The notes under the pieces: generated by a model
The model's input: the letters and a program-made list of their open reading frames with translations, nothing else
What the model was told of the DNA's origin: nothing
Databases searched by the model: none
DNA from: Ardenticatenaceae bacterium
Lineage (GTDB): Bacteria > Chloroflexota > Anaerolineae > Promineifilales > Promineifilaceae
Direction of reading: 5' to 3'
DNA: 64,000 bases
Assembly (NCBI GenBank): GCA_020634415.1
Contig: JACKBT010000007.1
Coordinates: 62,001 to 126,000 of the forward strand
Shown: positions 51,768 to 60,709 of the stretch, one piece after another
Layout of the letters: each line of letters starts with the position of its first letter
Position numbering within the stretch: the first letter of the stretch is position 1
Position numbers and translations under genes: made by a program

Positions 51768-52405
51768 AAAAGATAGGAGCGCAGATGCTGCCAGAGATAA
51801 TTGCCTTTTTTGAGAACTGGTTGGCGGTGTCCACAGAGGGTGCCGCGCCCTTAGCGGAACTGCTGACGCACCTGCATGATTTGGGTGAACCACGGGCGAT
51901 TAAACCGGTGATGCTGCCCATCGTGCAAAGCTGGTTTGGCCAGGCCAGCCAACTGCCCACTGCACCCCACTGTGCTTCTTTGTTGTCTGTGTTGATAACG
52001 GCCGTTGAACAGTTGAGGTGGATACCTTTTGCCGCCGATTACTTGGGAGAGCAGTTTGCGGATGGGTTTGCCTATGTGCAGCTCATTGGCCCGGCTGTTG
52101 ATGGGGAAGAGGTGGCGATATTCCCCAGTGACAACATTGCCGTGGGCTTTTCCCTGCAAGCCCCGTCTCTTTTTTATCCGCCGCATTATCACCAGGCGAT
52201 TGAGTTTTATGGTGTACTGGCGGGTACGGCGCGTTGGCAGTTGGGCCACCAGCCGCCAGCCTGGCGGCCGTCTGGTACGCGCATTTTTCATGATAGTGAT
52301 GTGGCTCATGCGATGGCAACAGATGTGGAACCCATGCTGACGATTTGGGCCTGGTTAGGTGATCTGGAGTCGCCTATTATCATTCCTGCGTGGGACTGGT
52401 TGTGA
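51764..52405 (+). CDS. DMSP lyase-like cupin protein
   Basis: 213 residues from ATG 51764 (overlapping the kinase stop), or 206 from ATG 51785, which has GGAG at the right distance. The C-terminal cupin has YPPHYHQAIEFYGVLAG with His141, His143 and Glu147, and His182 (VAHAMAT), the metal ligands of the DMSP-lyase family (DddQ/DddL-like). Whether it cleaves DMSP is unknown; with kinase and importer it may act on another small substrate. Confidence 0.65.
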   Translation: MKKIGAQMLPEIIAFFENWLAVSTEGAAPLAELLTHLHDLGEPRAIKPVMLPIVQSWFGQASQLPTAPHCASLLSVLITAVEQLRWIPFAADYLGEQFADGFAYVQLIGPAVDGEEVAIFPSDNIAVGFSLQAPSLFYPPHYHQAIEFYGVLAGTARWQLGHQPPAWRPSGTRIFHDSDVAHAMATDVEPMLTIWAWLGDLESPIIIPAWDWL

Positions 52406-52530
52406 GTTGAGGGGGGTGAAAGGATTTGTACGAAAATTAGCTTCATCAAGCCCCCCAAGGCCCCCAGAGAAATTCAGGGGAACTTGGGGAACTGAGAGGA
52501 AACTGAAAAGTTATTATGAAGTAGGGGGAT
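52406..52530. other. Convergent gap with GC-rich hairpin
   Basis: CCCCCAAGGCCCCC and GGGGAACTTGGGG can pair between the convergent cupin and DUF59 genes. No T-run follows, so it is not a clear terminator. Confidence 0.4.
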
Positions 52531-52836
52531 CTAGAACAAGCCCCAGTCGCCGCCAGCACCTTCTTCCATCATAGATGGGTCCCACAGCTCTGTGCCGATC
52601 TCCACGGTGACACCGTTGCCCATGACTTTGCCGCCCATTTGGCGCACTTGCTCGATGATGGCTGGCCCGTAGGGGCAGAAAGGGGTGGTGAGGATCATGG
52701 TGATGTTGGCGGTATCTTCTTCTTCGTCAATATCCAGGTTGCGCACTAAACCGAGTTCGATGATGTTCATGCCGATTTCGGGATCAATGACGTTGCGCAG
52801 GGTTTCAATTAATTCTTCTTCTTTGCTGATAACCAT
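52531..52836 (-). CDS. sufT: DUF59/MIP18-family Fe-S assembly factor (SufT-like)
   Basis: 101 residues. LRNVIDPEIGMNIIELGLVRNLDID and TTPFCPYGPAIIEQV are diagnostic; the Cys in TPFCP is the conserved one. Such proteins help mature Fe-S proteins. It has AGGAG 7 bases before the ATG and lies beside the SUF locus. The tail EEGAGGDWGLF is an extension. Confidence 0.88.
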   Translation of the reverse strand: MVISKEEELIETLRNVIDPEIGMNIIELGLVRNLDIDEEEDTANITMILTTPFCPYGPAIIEQVRQMGGKVMGNGVTVEIGTELWDPSMMEEGAGGDWGLF

Positions 52837-52880
52837 TTTTAGCTCCTAACTAAGTAAGCGTTCGTTTTAACTTAGCGATT

Positions 52881-52930
52881 TTGGAGATTGGAGACTAGAG
52901 ACTGGAGTCTGGTTAATTTTTAGTCTCCAA
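52881..52930. repeat. Fold-back repeat, GGAGACT family
   Basis: GGAGATTGGAGACTAGAGACTG faces TAGTCTCCAACT upstream of the DUF59 gene. Confidence 0.75.
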
Positions 52931-53063
52931 CTAAACCATGAAGTTATGGGTGAACGATTACCAAGGCCAATTTCCCCAATAAGTGATTAAGAATTGAAGG
53001 TTTTTAGGGAATTGGGTTGAGGCTTTTTCATATTTTACGGGATTATTATTTGTCTGAAAAAGC

Positions 53064-53702
53064 CTAATTTGTGGTAACGACAGAAAATTCGCAGCAGGCA
53101 GCGCCTTCTAACATGCAACTGTGCTGCTGGATGGGGGTTTGGAGGACGGTGAGCATGAGTTCTTTGTCGAAGGTGCAGACTTCGTTGTGCTCATGACCGA
53201 CGGAGATGTAGGGGCAACTGTATTCGGTGAGTTTGTAGCCATCGGCCGTTTTTTCCCAATTGGATAAAAAGCCTTCGTCACCTAATATTTCTACCAGATA
53301 GTCGAGTTTGCGCTCGATGGGCAGGTTTTCAAACTCACCAGCGTGGTCGGCAATGATGCCCTGGACAACGCCTTTGAAAATCTCGGCTACCATGTCGTCG
53401 GGCAGGCGGGTTTTGAGTTCATCGAGCAGGCGGCTGGTGAGACGGACGTAGCGTTTGGGGAAGAGTTCTTGCCCTTGTTGGCTGAGGGTGTAGACGAAAT
53501 AGGGACGACCGACTTTGCGGCGAACGGCCGTTGCTTCAATTAACCCATCTGCCAATAACCCATTCACATGGTGGCGTACTGTCACCGGCGACACATCAGC
53601 GGCTTCAGCCAACACCTCTATGGTGGGTTCTGGGGTTGATTTAATAGTGTGCAAAATCACCTCGCGGGTGCTTTGCTTCTGGTTGTTAGTTACAAATTTC
53701 AC
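53064..53702 (-). CDS. sufR: SufR-type Fe-S-sensing transcription regulator
   Basis: 212 residues from a GTG at 53702. An N-terminal helix-turn-helix (TIEVLAEAADVSPVTVRHHVNGLL) is followed by a wing (RRKVGRPYFVYTLS). C-terminal cysteines CPYISVGHEHNEVC and SCMLEGAACC fit the cluster-binding site of SufR. It lies divergently before sufC and should repress the operon when clusters are sufficient. That is inferred from family and position. Confidence 0.9.
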   Translation of the reverse strand: MKFVTNNQKQSTREVILHTIKSTPEPTIEVLAEAADVSPVTVRHHVNGLLADGLIEATAVRRKVGRPYFVYTLSQQGQELFPKRYVRLTSRLLDELKTRLPDDMVAEIFKGVVQGIIADHAGEFENLPIERKLDYLVEILGDEGFLSNWEKTADGYKLTEYSCPYISVGHEHNEVCTFDKELMLTVLQTPIQQHSCMLEGAACCEFSVVTTN

Positions 53703-53766
53703 GATACAATTCCCTTATCCAAAACCGCTGTGCATTATAGCAATCCCTAAAAAAGCTGTCAATTTA

Positions 53767-53824
53767 TGTTATTTTTATCATTTTTATCATAAATATTGAC
53801 GTTAGCCAAGCCCTTTGTTATAAT
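53767..53824 (+). promoter_or_regulatory. Promoter of the suf operon with a likely SufR operator
   Basis: TTGACG (53796-53801), a 17-base spacer and TATAAT (53819-53824) form a near-perfect promoter for sufC. Just upstream is TTATG-N-CATAA symmetry with tandem TTTTATCA units, a candidate operator in the sufR-sufC gap. Confidence 0.75.
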
Positions 53825-53837
53825 CGCGCCTGCTTAC

Positions 53838-53898
53838 AAGTAATTATCTAATTGAGTAATTGAGTGATTTTATCGTTACCTGATTACCCAATTACTTC
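53838..53898. repeat. Fold-back repeat, GTAATTGAG family, in the sufC leader
   Basis: GTAATTATCTAATTGAGTAATT faces GATTACCCAATTAC. It lies between the promoter and sufC, so it is in the 5' leader of the mRNA. Confidence 0.75.
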
Positions 53899-53933
53899 AC
53901 AGAAGCCAAACCTTCACAGGAGATTTAGATAGA

Positions 53934-54716
53934 ATGACTACTGCTTTAGAGATCAAGAATCTACATGTTAACGCGGGTGATGTGCCCATTTTGAAGGGCA
54001 TTGACCTGCTGGTGAAACAGGGCGAGGTTCATGCCCTGATGGGGCCGAATGGCTCTGGTAAAAGCACACTGGCCTATACATTGGCCGGCCATCCTGCTTA
54101 TGAACCAACTGCCGGACAAGTTATTTTTGATGGTATTGACCTGTTTGAGTTAGAAGCTGATGAACGGGCACGGGCTGGTTTGTTTTTGGCATTCCAATAT
54201 CCGGCGGCTGTGCCTGGGGTGACGCTGGCGAAGTTTTTGCGTCAGGCCATCACCTCACGGATGCAGGCTGATGACCCCGACTCGAAGGGGATTTCGATTC
54301 CTGCTTTCCGCCGTTTGCTGAAAGAGAAGATGGATATGTTGGGTATTGACCAGAAGTTTGCGGGTCGTTACCTGAATGAAGGCTTTTCTGGCGGCGAAAA
54401 GAAGCGTGTGGAAATTTTGCAGATGGCTACGGTTGAGCCAAAGATTGCCATTATGGATGAGACGGATTCGGGTTTGGACATTGATGCGCTGCGTATTGTG
54501 TCTGAAGGTGCGAACCGTTTGCGTGAACAGTTGGGCATGGGTGCTCTGGTGATTACGCATTATCAACGTATTCTCAACTACATTAAGCCAGATTTTGTCC
54601 ACATTATGCTAGACGGCCGTATTGTGGAAAGCGGCGGCCCTGATTTGGCACTTAAGCTGGAAGAAAGTGGCTACGATTGGATCCGTGAAAAGCACAGCGA
54701 ACTAGAGGAGGCATAA
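53934..54716 (+). CDS. sufC: SUF ATPase SufC
   Basis: 260 residues. Walker [10 protein letters not shown], signature [15 protein letters not shown] and Walker [15 protein letters not shown] are all present. SufC drives the SufBCD scaffold. AGGAGATTTAG precedes the ATG. sufB follows after one base. Confidence 0.97.
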   Translation: MTTALEIKNLHVNAGDVPILKGIDLLVKQGEVHALMGPNGSGKSTLAYTLAGHPAYEPTAGQVIFDGIDLFELEADERARAGLFLAFQYPAAVPGVTLAKFLRQAITSRMQADDPDSKGISIPAFRRLLKEKMDMLGIDQKFAGRYLNEGFSGGEKKRVEILQMATVEPKIAIMDETDSGLDIDALRIVSEGANRLREQLGMGALVITHYQRILNYIKPDFVHIMLDGRIVESGGPDLALKLEESGYDWIREKHSELEEA

Positions 54717-54717
54717 T

Positions 54718-56154
54718 ATGTCTGAAGTCGTTGACCGTGAATTAACAGAAGAAGAAGTTGTTGCTGAAATCAATCAGGATTACGCAACCAAATATGGCTT
54801 TGCCGATGCTGAGGATTATGTCTTCAAAGCGGAAAAAGGCTTGAATGAAGAGATGATCCGAGCTATGTCTAAGATGAAGAATGAGCCGGAATGGATGCTG
54901 GACATTCGTTTGAAGGCATACCATCATTTTATGGAACGGCCGATGCCCCAATGGGGTGCGGATTTATCGGGCATCAACTTTGACGATATTTATTACTACA
55001 TTAAACCCTCAGATCGCCAGGGCGACACTTGGGAAGATGTACCCAGCTACATTAAAGATACCTTCAACAAACTTGGTATTCCTGAGGCGGAACAGAAGTT
55101 CCTGTCGGGTGTGGCTGCACAATATGAATCTGAGGTTGTTTACCACAACATCAAGAAAGACCTGGAAGCGAAAGGGGTTGTTTTCTTGGGGATGGATGAT
55201 GGCTTGCGCCAATATCCAGAGATTGTGAAGGAACATTTCGCCACGATTATTCCTTACAATGACAACAAGTTTGCGGCGTTGAATACGGCCGTTTGGTCGG
55301 GTGGTTCCTTTATTTACGTGCCGCCGGGCGTGAGTGTGGAGATGCCTTTGCAGGCTTACTTCCGCATCAATGCTAAAAATGTAGGCCAGTTCGAGCGTAC
55401 CCTCATCATTGTGGATGAAGGCGCGTATGTGCATTATGTGGAAGGTTGTACGGCTCCCATTTATTCAGAGGATTCGCTGCATTCGGCCGTTGTCGAAATC
55501 ATCGTCAAGAAAGGCGGACGCTGCCGCTATACCACTATCCAGAACTGGTCTAACAATGTTTACAACCTTGTTACCAAACGCGCTGTGGCCCACGAAAAAG
55601 CCACCATGGAATGGGTTGATGGCAATTTGGGTAGCAAAGTAACCATGAAATATCCGGCCGTTTACATGATGGGCGAAGGCGCACACGGCGAGATTTTGTC
55701 CATCGCCTTTGCTGGCAAGGGTCAGCACCAGGATGCTGGCGGTAAAGTAGTGCATGTGGCTCCTAACACGACCAGCCGCATCATTTCCAAATCCATCAGC
55801 CGAGGCGGTGGCCGTGCCTCTTATCGTGGCTTGCTCAAAGTGGAAGATGGGGCGCATAACTGTAAATCGAATGTGGTCTGTGATGCTCTGCTGCTGGATG
55901 AAAAGAGCCGTTCCGATACCTATCCTTACATCGAAATTGATGCCCAAGATGTGACCATCGGCCACGAGGCTTCGGTGAGTAAGGTGGGTGAGGAGCAGTT
56001 GTTTTACTTGATGAGTCGCGGTATTCCCGAAGATGTCGGTACTTCGATGATCGTCAATGGCTTTATTGAGCCGTTGGTGAAGGAACTGCCGATGGAGTAT
56101 GCGATTGAGATGAATCGGTTGATTCAGTTGCAGATGGAAGGGAGTATTGGGTAA
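54718..56154 (+). CDS. sufB: SUF scaffold protein SufB
   Basis: 478 residues. It binds the nascent cluster with SufC and SufD. The family core is clear: [65 protein letters not shown] and the end [22 protein letters not shown]. The conserved Cys in [12 protein letters not shown] is present. It overlaps nothing and is followed by a repeat and sufD. Confidence 0.97.
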   Translation: MSEVVDRELTEEEVVAEINQDYATKYGFADAEDYVFKAEKGLNEEMIRAMSKMKNEPEWMLDIRLKAYHHFMERPMPQWGADLSGINFDDIYYYIKPSDRQGDTWEDVPSYIKDTFNKLGIPEAEQKFLSGVAAQYESEVVYHNIKKDLEAKGVVFLGMDDGLRQYPEIVKEHFATIIPYNDNKFAALNTAVWSGGSFIYVPPGVSVEMPLQAYFRINAKNVGQFERTLIIVDEGAYVHYVEGCTAPIYSEDSLHSAVVEIIVKKGGRCRYTTIQNWSNNVYNLVTKRAVAHEKATMEWVDGNLGSKVTMKYPAVYMMGEGAHGEILSIAFAGKGQHQDAGGKVVHVAPNTTSRIISKSISRGGGRASYRGLLKVEDGAHNCKSNVVCDALLLDEKSRSDTYPYIEIDAQDVTIGHEASVSKVGEEQLFYLMSRGIPEDVGTSMIVNGFIEPLVKELPMEYAIEMNRLIQLQMEGSIG

Positions 56155-56181
56155 TTACGTAATGACGTAATTGCGTAATTA
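56152..56181. repeat. Repeat, GACGTAATT family, between sufB and sufD
   Basis: TAATTACGTAATGACGTAATTGCG units, self-complementary, begin at the sufB stop. Confidence 0.7.
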
Positions 56182-56187
56182 AGCATC

Positions 56188-57483
56188 ATGACTAAGTTTA
56201 CCAAAGAAGCAGTTTTAGAACTTTCGGCGCATTTGAATGAGCCGGACTGGATGCGGGAGTTTCGTTTGGCGGCATGGGCGGTGTATGAAAATATGCCGAT
56301 GCCTACGACGAGTGATGAAGCCTGGCGGCGCACGAATATTCGCCGCTTAAAGCTGGATGAGATAGGACCATCTCTGAATGGCGGGGTGCCCACAGCTACA
56401 GTACCGGATTACCTGGAAGCCCAGTTTGCTGATGAGCCTTCGGGCGGGATGTTGACGCAGATTGATGGCGTGACGGTGAAATATGCGCTGAGCGATGAGT
56501 TGCAGGCGCAGGGTGTGATTTTTTGTGACATGGAGACGGCCGTTCGTGAACACGACGCTCTCGTCCAAAAATATTTCATGACCGAAGGTGTTAAAGTCAC
56601 CGATGGCAAGTTTGCTGCTTTGCATGGGGCCTTTTGGCGCGGCGGCACATTTTTGTATGTGCCTAAGAATGTGAAGGCAGCTGCTCCGCTGCACAGCACC
56701 CTCTGGTCAGCCAACGGCAAAACCTTCTCCCATACGCTGGTGGTGATGGATGAAGGTTCGGAAGCTAACTTCCTGGATGTGTATGGGTCTGCTGATGGCG
56801 AAGGGCAGGCTTTGCACAATGGCGTGATTGAACTGTTGGTGCGGGACAATGCCAATTTGATTTACTCTGGTTTGCAGGATTTTGGCAAGCATGTGTGGAT
56901 GTTTAACCATGAGCGTGGCCGCATTGGCCGCGATGCCAAGCTGGACTGGGTGACGAGTTGGATGGGGTCGCGCATGGTGAAGGCGTTCCAGACGTTGGAA
57001 TTAGACCAGCCCGGTGGTTGGGGTCGGATGTCGGGGGCGTTTTTCACAAACGGCCGTCAACATCTCGACCTGGACACGCAGCAGAACCACAACGCGGGTG
57101 ATACCGTCAGCGATTTGCTCTACAAAGGTGCCCTCAAAGATGATTCGCGTACCGTGTGGCAAGGGATGATCAAAGCGCTGCCTGGTTCGCAGAAGATTGA
57201 TGGCTTCCAGGCCAATCGCAATCTGATGCTGGACAAAACGGCCCGTGCTGACTCGATTCCCGGCCTGGAAATTGAGGCGGATGATGTTGCCTGCACCCAC
57301 GCTTCTACCGTCGGTAAGATGGACGAGGAAGAGGTGTTCTACCTGATGGCGCGGGGCATTCCCCGTCAACGGGCTGTGGAGATGGTTGTGGAAGGCTTCT
57401 TCCATCCCCTCCTCACTCGTATTCCGGTAGAGGGTGTGCGCGAGCGGATTTTTGGTCGCATCTTGGAGAAGATGAACCAGTAA
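56188..57483 (+). CDS. sufD: SUF scaffold protein SufD
   Basis: 431 residues. Related to SufB; the partner in SufBC2D. ALHGAFWRGGTFLYVPKNVK, HNAGDTVSDLLYKGALKDDSRTVWQG and ARGIPRQRAVEMVVEGFF are typical. A His (THASTVG) for cluster binding is present. Two ACGGCCGT copies (56538, 57050) mark changes from G-rich to C-rich codons. Confidence 0.96.
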   Translation: MTKFTKEAVLELSAHLNEPDWMREFRLAAWAVYENMPMPTTSDEAWRRTNIRRLKLDEIGPSLNGGVPTATVPDYLEAQFADEPSGGMLTQIDGVTVKYALSDELQAQGVIFCDMETAVREHDALVQKYFMTEGVKVTDGKFAALHGAFWRGGTFLYVPKNVKAAAPLHSTLWSANGKTFSHTLVVMDEGSEANFLDVYGSADGEGQALHNGVIELLVRDNANLIYSGLQDFGKHVWMFNHERGRIGRDAKLDWVTSWMGSRMVKAFQTLELDQPGGWGRMSGAFFTNGRQHLDLDTQQNHNAGDTVSDLLYKGALKDDSRTVWQGMIKALPGSQKIDGFQANRNLMLDKTARADSIPGLEIEADDVACTHASTVGKMDEEEVFYLMARGIPRQRAVEMVVEGFFHPLLTRIPVEGVRERIFGRILEKMNQ

Positions 57484-57534
57484 GCAGCTTCCCAGAGGTT
57501 TAAATTGTCAAGATTTATCTTAGTTGAATCCTCC

Positions 57535-57680
57535 GGGATAGTTGCCGTTAGGCACAGATGCACCTGTATTAGGCGAGAAGGGTAGCCAACTCGCCGCAAC
57601 AATTGTTTGAATTGCGAACGGTGGCAGCCTTTCTCGCCAATTGAGAGGTGAAAGGGCATTATGCCACCGTTTTGTTTTTA
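57535..57680 (+). ncRNA. Candidate structured RNA region between sufD and the sulfurtransferase
   Basis: Several hairpins follow each other: TGCC/GGCA, ACAG/CTGT, GGCGAG/CTCGCC (57572-57595) and CAATT/AATTG. A long two-part stem then follows (ACGGTGGCA/TGCCACCGT, 57618-57670, with GCCTTTC/GAAAGGGC inside) and TTTGTTTTT. The last hairpin looks like a terminator. I do not recognise a known riboswitch or T-box. It could be a leader of the next gene or a small RNA. Confidence 0.45.
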
Positions 57681-57690
57681 CAAATAAATC

Positions 57691-57734
57691 ATTGGGCAAT
57701 GGGTAAGGGCTTGATTACTTAGTTACCCAATGAC
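57691..57734. repeat. Fold-back repeat, TTGGGCAATGGGTAA type
   Basis: CATTGGGCAATGGGTAAG faces TTAGTTACCCAATG just before the sulfurtransferase ribosome binding site. Confidence 0.7.
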
Positions 57735-57751
57735 GCTTTAAGGAGTTTGTG

Positions 57752-58618
57752 ATGAGTGATAAAGGTTATGTACATGGCGAGGTTTTGGTTAGCACCGATT
57801 GGGTTGCGGCGAATTTAGGGAATACAGACAACATTCGGTTGGTGGAATCGAATGAGGACTTGCTGCTTTACAGCACGGGGCATATTCAAAATGCGGTGCA
57901 TATTGACTGGGTGGCCGATTTGAATGATGCTATTCGCCGTGACTATTTGGATGAGGCGAAGTTTGCGGACTTGATGGCTAAGAATGGCATTGGCAATGAC
58001 ACGACGGTGGTGTTTTACGGGGATAAGAACAACTGGTGGGCGTGTTATGCTTTGTGGGTTTTCAAGTTGTTTGGCCATGTTGATTGCCGCATTATGGATG
58101 GTGGCCGCAAGAAGTGGGTGGATGAAGGGCGTGAACTGACGAAAAGTGTACCTTCATTTGCGGCGACGGAGTATAAAACGGCCGCTCGCACCGACTACAA
58201 AATCCGTGCTTTCCGTGATCAGGTGCTGGATCATGTTCGGGCGGGGCAGCCTTTGGTGGATGTGCGCAGCCCGCAGGAGTTTAGCGGTGAATTGCTGCAC
58301 ATGCCTGGTTCACCGCAAGAGGGTGCGCTGCGGGGTGGTCACATTAAGGGGGCGGCGAATGTTCCCTGGAGCCGTGCCGTAGCTGAAGATGGTACTTTCA
58401 AAACGGCCGATGAACTCCGCGCCATTTACGAAGGCGAGAAAGGACTTTCATCCGATAACAGCGTTATCGCCTACTGCCGCATTGGCGAACGCAGCTCGCA
58501 TACCTGGTTTGTCCTCACCTATTTACTGGGGTATCCTTCTGTCCGCAATTATGATGGCTCCTGGACAGAATGGGGCAACTTAGTCGGTGTACCGATTGAG
58601 AACCCCTCTAAAAATTAG
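57752..58618 (+). CDS. Two-domain sulfurtransferase (rhodanese/3-MST type)
   Basis: 288 residues from ATG 57752, with AGGAG six bases upstream. The first rhodanese domain is inactive-type; the second holds the active loop [12 protein letters not shown] near residue 245. [14 protein letters not shown] precedes it. It moves sulfur to cyanide or a thiol acceptor and, within the suf operon, may feed sulfur to cluster assembly. Substrate (thiosulfate or mercaptopyruvate) is unknown. Confidence 0.9.
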   Translation: MSDKGYVHGEVLVSTDWVAANLGNTDNIRLVESNEDLLLYSTGHIQNAVHIDWVADLNDAIRRDYLDEAKFADLMAKNGIGNDTTVVFYGDKNNWWACYALWVFKLFGHVDCRIMDGGRKKWVDEGRELTKSVPSFAATEYKTAARTDYKIRAFRDQVLDHVRAGQPLVDVRSPQEFSGELLHMPGSPQEGALRGGHIKGAANVPWSRAVAEDGTFKTADELRAIYEGEKGLSSDNSVIAYCRIGERSSHTWFVLTYLLGYPSVRNYDGSWTEWGNLVGVPIENPSKN

Positions 58619-58686
58619 CGATTGACGATTTTGGATTTACGATTGACGATTGTGATGCGTAAATCGTCAATCGTAAATCGTCAATG
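58618..58686. repeat. Fold-back repeat, GATTTACGATT family
   Basis: GATTGACGATTTTGGATTTACG faces CGTAAATCGTCAATCGTAAATCG between the sulfurtransferase and sufS. Confidence 0.85.
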
Positions 58687-58690
58687 TGTT

Positions 58691-59917
58691 ATGTTTGATG
58701 TAAACAAAATCCGCGCTGATTTCCCCATTTTGCAAGAAGAGGCGCACCCCGGTGTGCCTCTTGTTTATTTAGATAGTGCCGCTTCCTCGCAAAAACCCAT
58801 TCAGGTTATTGAGGCCATGAATGATTATTATCGCCGTTACAATGCCAATGTGCATCGTGGCATTCACCGTTTGAGTGAGGAGGCGACTAATGCTTACGAG
58901 GGAGCGCGGGTGCGGATTGCGCGATTTGTTAATGCACCTGATGCTGCCGAGCTGATTTATGTGCGGAATGCGACGGAAGGTTTTAATCTGGTGGCTTACA
59001 CGTGGGGGCGGGCCAATATTCAGGCGGGCGACGAGATTTTGCTGACGGAGATGGAGCATCACGCCAACATTGTTCCCTGGCAGATTTTGGCACAGGAGAA
59101 GGGGGCGGTGATTAAGTATGTGCCGTTTTGTGAGGATGGTACGCTGGATTTGACTGATTTGGCGGGGTTGCTGACGGAGCGGACGAAGCTGTTTTCGTTT
59201 ACGGCCGTTTCCAACGTCTTCGGCACCATCAATCCCGTCCGCCAACTGGTGGATGCTGCTCATGCCGTCGGTGCCATAGCCTTCGTGGATGCGGCCCAAG
59301 CTGTGCCGCACATGGCCGTAGATGTACAAGCCTGGAACTGTGACTTTATGGCCTTCTCCAGCCACAAAATGTGTGGGCCAACGGGCATGGGCATTTTGTA
59401 TGGCAAGCGTGACTTGCTGGAAGCCATGCCCCCCTTCATGGGCGGCGGCGATATGATTCGCCGTGTGACGTTTGCTGGCTCCACCTGGAATGATCTCCCT
59501 CATAAGTTTGAAGCGGGTACGCCCAGTATTGCTGAGGGCATTGGCCTGGGCGCGGCAGTAGATTATTTAAGCAGTATTGGCATGGAGGCCATTCACGCCC
59601 ATGAGCAGTTCATTACCCATTATGCTTTGGAAGCCTTGAGCGAAGTGCCAGATTTGCGGCTGATTGGGCCAACAGCGTCCCAGAAAGCGGGGGTGGCAGC
59701 CTTTACATTGGGCCGAATCCACCCGCATGATATTGCCGAGTTGGTGGATAAGGATGGCATTGCCGTGCGCGCCGGGCATCATTGCGCTATGCCCCTGCAC
59801 CAGAAAATGGGCATTAATGCCACCGCTCGTGCCAGCTTTTATTTGCACACCACGACGGAGGAGATTGACAAGCTGGTTGCCAGCCTGCATCGTGTGCGGC
59901 AGGTTTTTCGGCTATAA
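58691..59917 (+). CDS. sufS: Cysteine desulfurase SufS
   Basis: 408 residues from ATG 58691. It takes sulfur from cysteine. PLP-Lys is in SSHKMCGPTG, and the persulfide Cys is in GHHCAMP near residue 359. YLDSAASSQKP at the start and HRGIHRLSEEAT fit class II desulfurases that work with SufU. It is followed directly by a truncated sufU, the TA pair and then the complete sufU. Confidence 0.97.
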   Translation: MFDVNKIRADFPILQEEAHPGVPLVYLDSAASSQKPIQVIEAMNDYYRRYNANVHRGIHRLSEEATNAYEGARVRIARFVNAPDAAELIYVRNATEGFNLVAYTWGRANIQAGDEILLTEMEHHANIVPWQILAQEKGAVIKYVPFCEDGTLDLTDLAGLLTERTKLFSFTAVSNVFGTINPVRQLVDAAHAVGAIAFVDAAQAVPHMAVDVQAWNCDFMAFSSHKMCGPTGMGILYGKRDLLEAMPPFMGGGDMIRRVTFAGSTWNDLPHKFEAGTPSIAEGIGLGAAVDYLSSIGMEAIHAHEQFITHYALEALSEVPDLRLIGPTASQKAGVAAFTLGRIHPHDIAELVDKDGIAVRAGHHCAMPLHQKMGINATARASFYLHTTTEEIDKLVASLHRVRQVFRL

Positions 59918-59926
59918 TTAAACATT

Positions 59927-60112
59927 ATGGACAGTAGCTATTACCGCGAACAAATCATTGATCTGTATGAAAATCCGTTGAATTACGGTGAGTTGGCAAC
60001 GGCCGATTTCTCCTACGAAGAAGACAATCCCCTATGTGGGGATGTGGTGCGGATTGATGTGAAGTTGGATGAAAACGGCAAAGGAAATAATCATGATGCC
60101 TGTTGCAGATAA
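59927..60112 (+). pseudogene. sufU: Truncated 5' copy of sufU
   Basis: The first 51 codons match the complete sufU at 60710 with identical protein sequence, but with about 15 silent base changes and no amino acid change. Homology stops inside what would be an ACGGCCGT (after ACGGC, 60079), and the frame ends after a few unrelated codons. It lacks Cys63 and Cys108 of the scaffold. It sits where the native gene should start, directly after sufS. Confidence 0.9.
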
Positions 60113-60317
60113 AATACATCAACGTGTTGTTGGTTTACCTGAACCGCTTCAGAATGAGGTTTTGGATTTTGTCGAGTTTTTGTGGTCTAAAACGAAATCG
60201 GATAAGCAAAAGAAGGAATTACGGCCGTATGGTCTGGCTGCGGGTGAATTTGTTGTGCCTGATGACTTTGATGATCCTTTGCCAGAAGAAATCATTGCAG
60301 CGTTTGAAGGCCAATGA
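60093..60317 (+). CDS. VapB-like antitoxin (DUF2281 type)
   Basis: 74 residues from ATG 60093, preceded by AAGGA. VADKIHQRVVGLPEPLQNEVLDFVEFLW is typical of DUF2281 antitoxins, and the end (VPDDFDDPLPEEIIAAFEG) is the part that blocks the toxin. It overlaps the toxin gene by four bases (ATGA). Confidence 0.9.
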   Translation: MMPVADKIHQRVVGLPEPLQNEVLDFVEFLWSKTKSDKQKKELRPYGLAAGEFVVPDDFDDPLPEEIIAAFEGQ

Positions 60318-60700
60318 AACTTCTTTTAGATACGCACATTTTCCTTTGGTATGTGAGTGGAGACGGCCGTTTGCCTATTGATTTTCAACAAGTCATTAGT
60401 GATCCTGATAACGAAGTTTATTTAAGTGTTGCCTCACTTTGGGAGATAGTTGTTAAATATCAAATAGGTAAATTGCCTTTGCCTCACGCCCCAGAAATTT
60501 ATTTACCTGCTCAACGCCAAAAGCATCTTATCAATAGTTTGCCTTTAGACGAGCAGAGTGTTATGAAGCTCACTTCCTTGCCTGCCGTTCATCGTGACCC
60601 ATTTGATCGCATGTTGGTTTGTCAAGCATTGGCACATGATTTAACTATTGTTACAGTAGATGATGCCATGAAGGCTTATCCTGTCGAATTCATCACTTAG
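60314..60700 (+). CDS. VapC-type PIN-domain toxin
   Basis: 128 residues. The PIN acids are Asp6 (LLLDTH), Glu44 (SLWEI), Asp95 and Asp98 (HRDPFDRML). Such toxins cut RNA when free of their antitoxin. The pair lies between a truncated and a complete copy of sufU. It is A+T-rich against its neighbours, though it holds an ACGGCCGT. Confidence 0.92.
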   Translation: MKLLLDTHIFLWYVSGDGRLPIDFQQVISDPDNEVYLSVASLWEIVVKYQIGKLPLPHAPEIYLPAQRQKHLINSLPLDEQSVMKLTSLPAVHRDPFDRMLVCQALAHDLTIVTVDDAMKAYPVEFIT

Positions 60701-60709
60701 TAGAATATT

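Noticed and set aside
57535..57680. T-box or SAM riboswitch before the sulfurtransferase
   Set aside because: GAAGGGTAGCC only weakly recalls the T-box motif AGGGTGGNACCGCG, and no SAM-I core is seen; kept only as an unknown structure.
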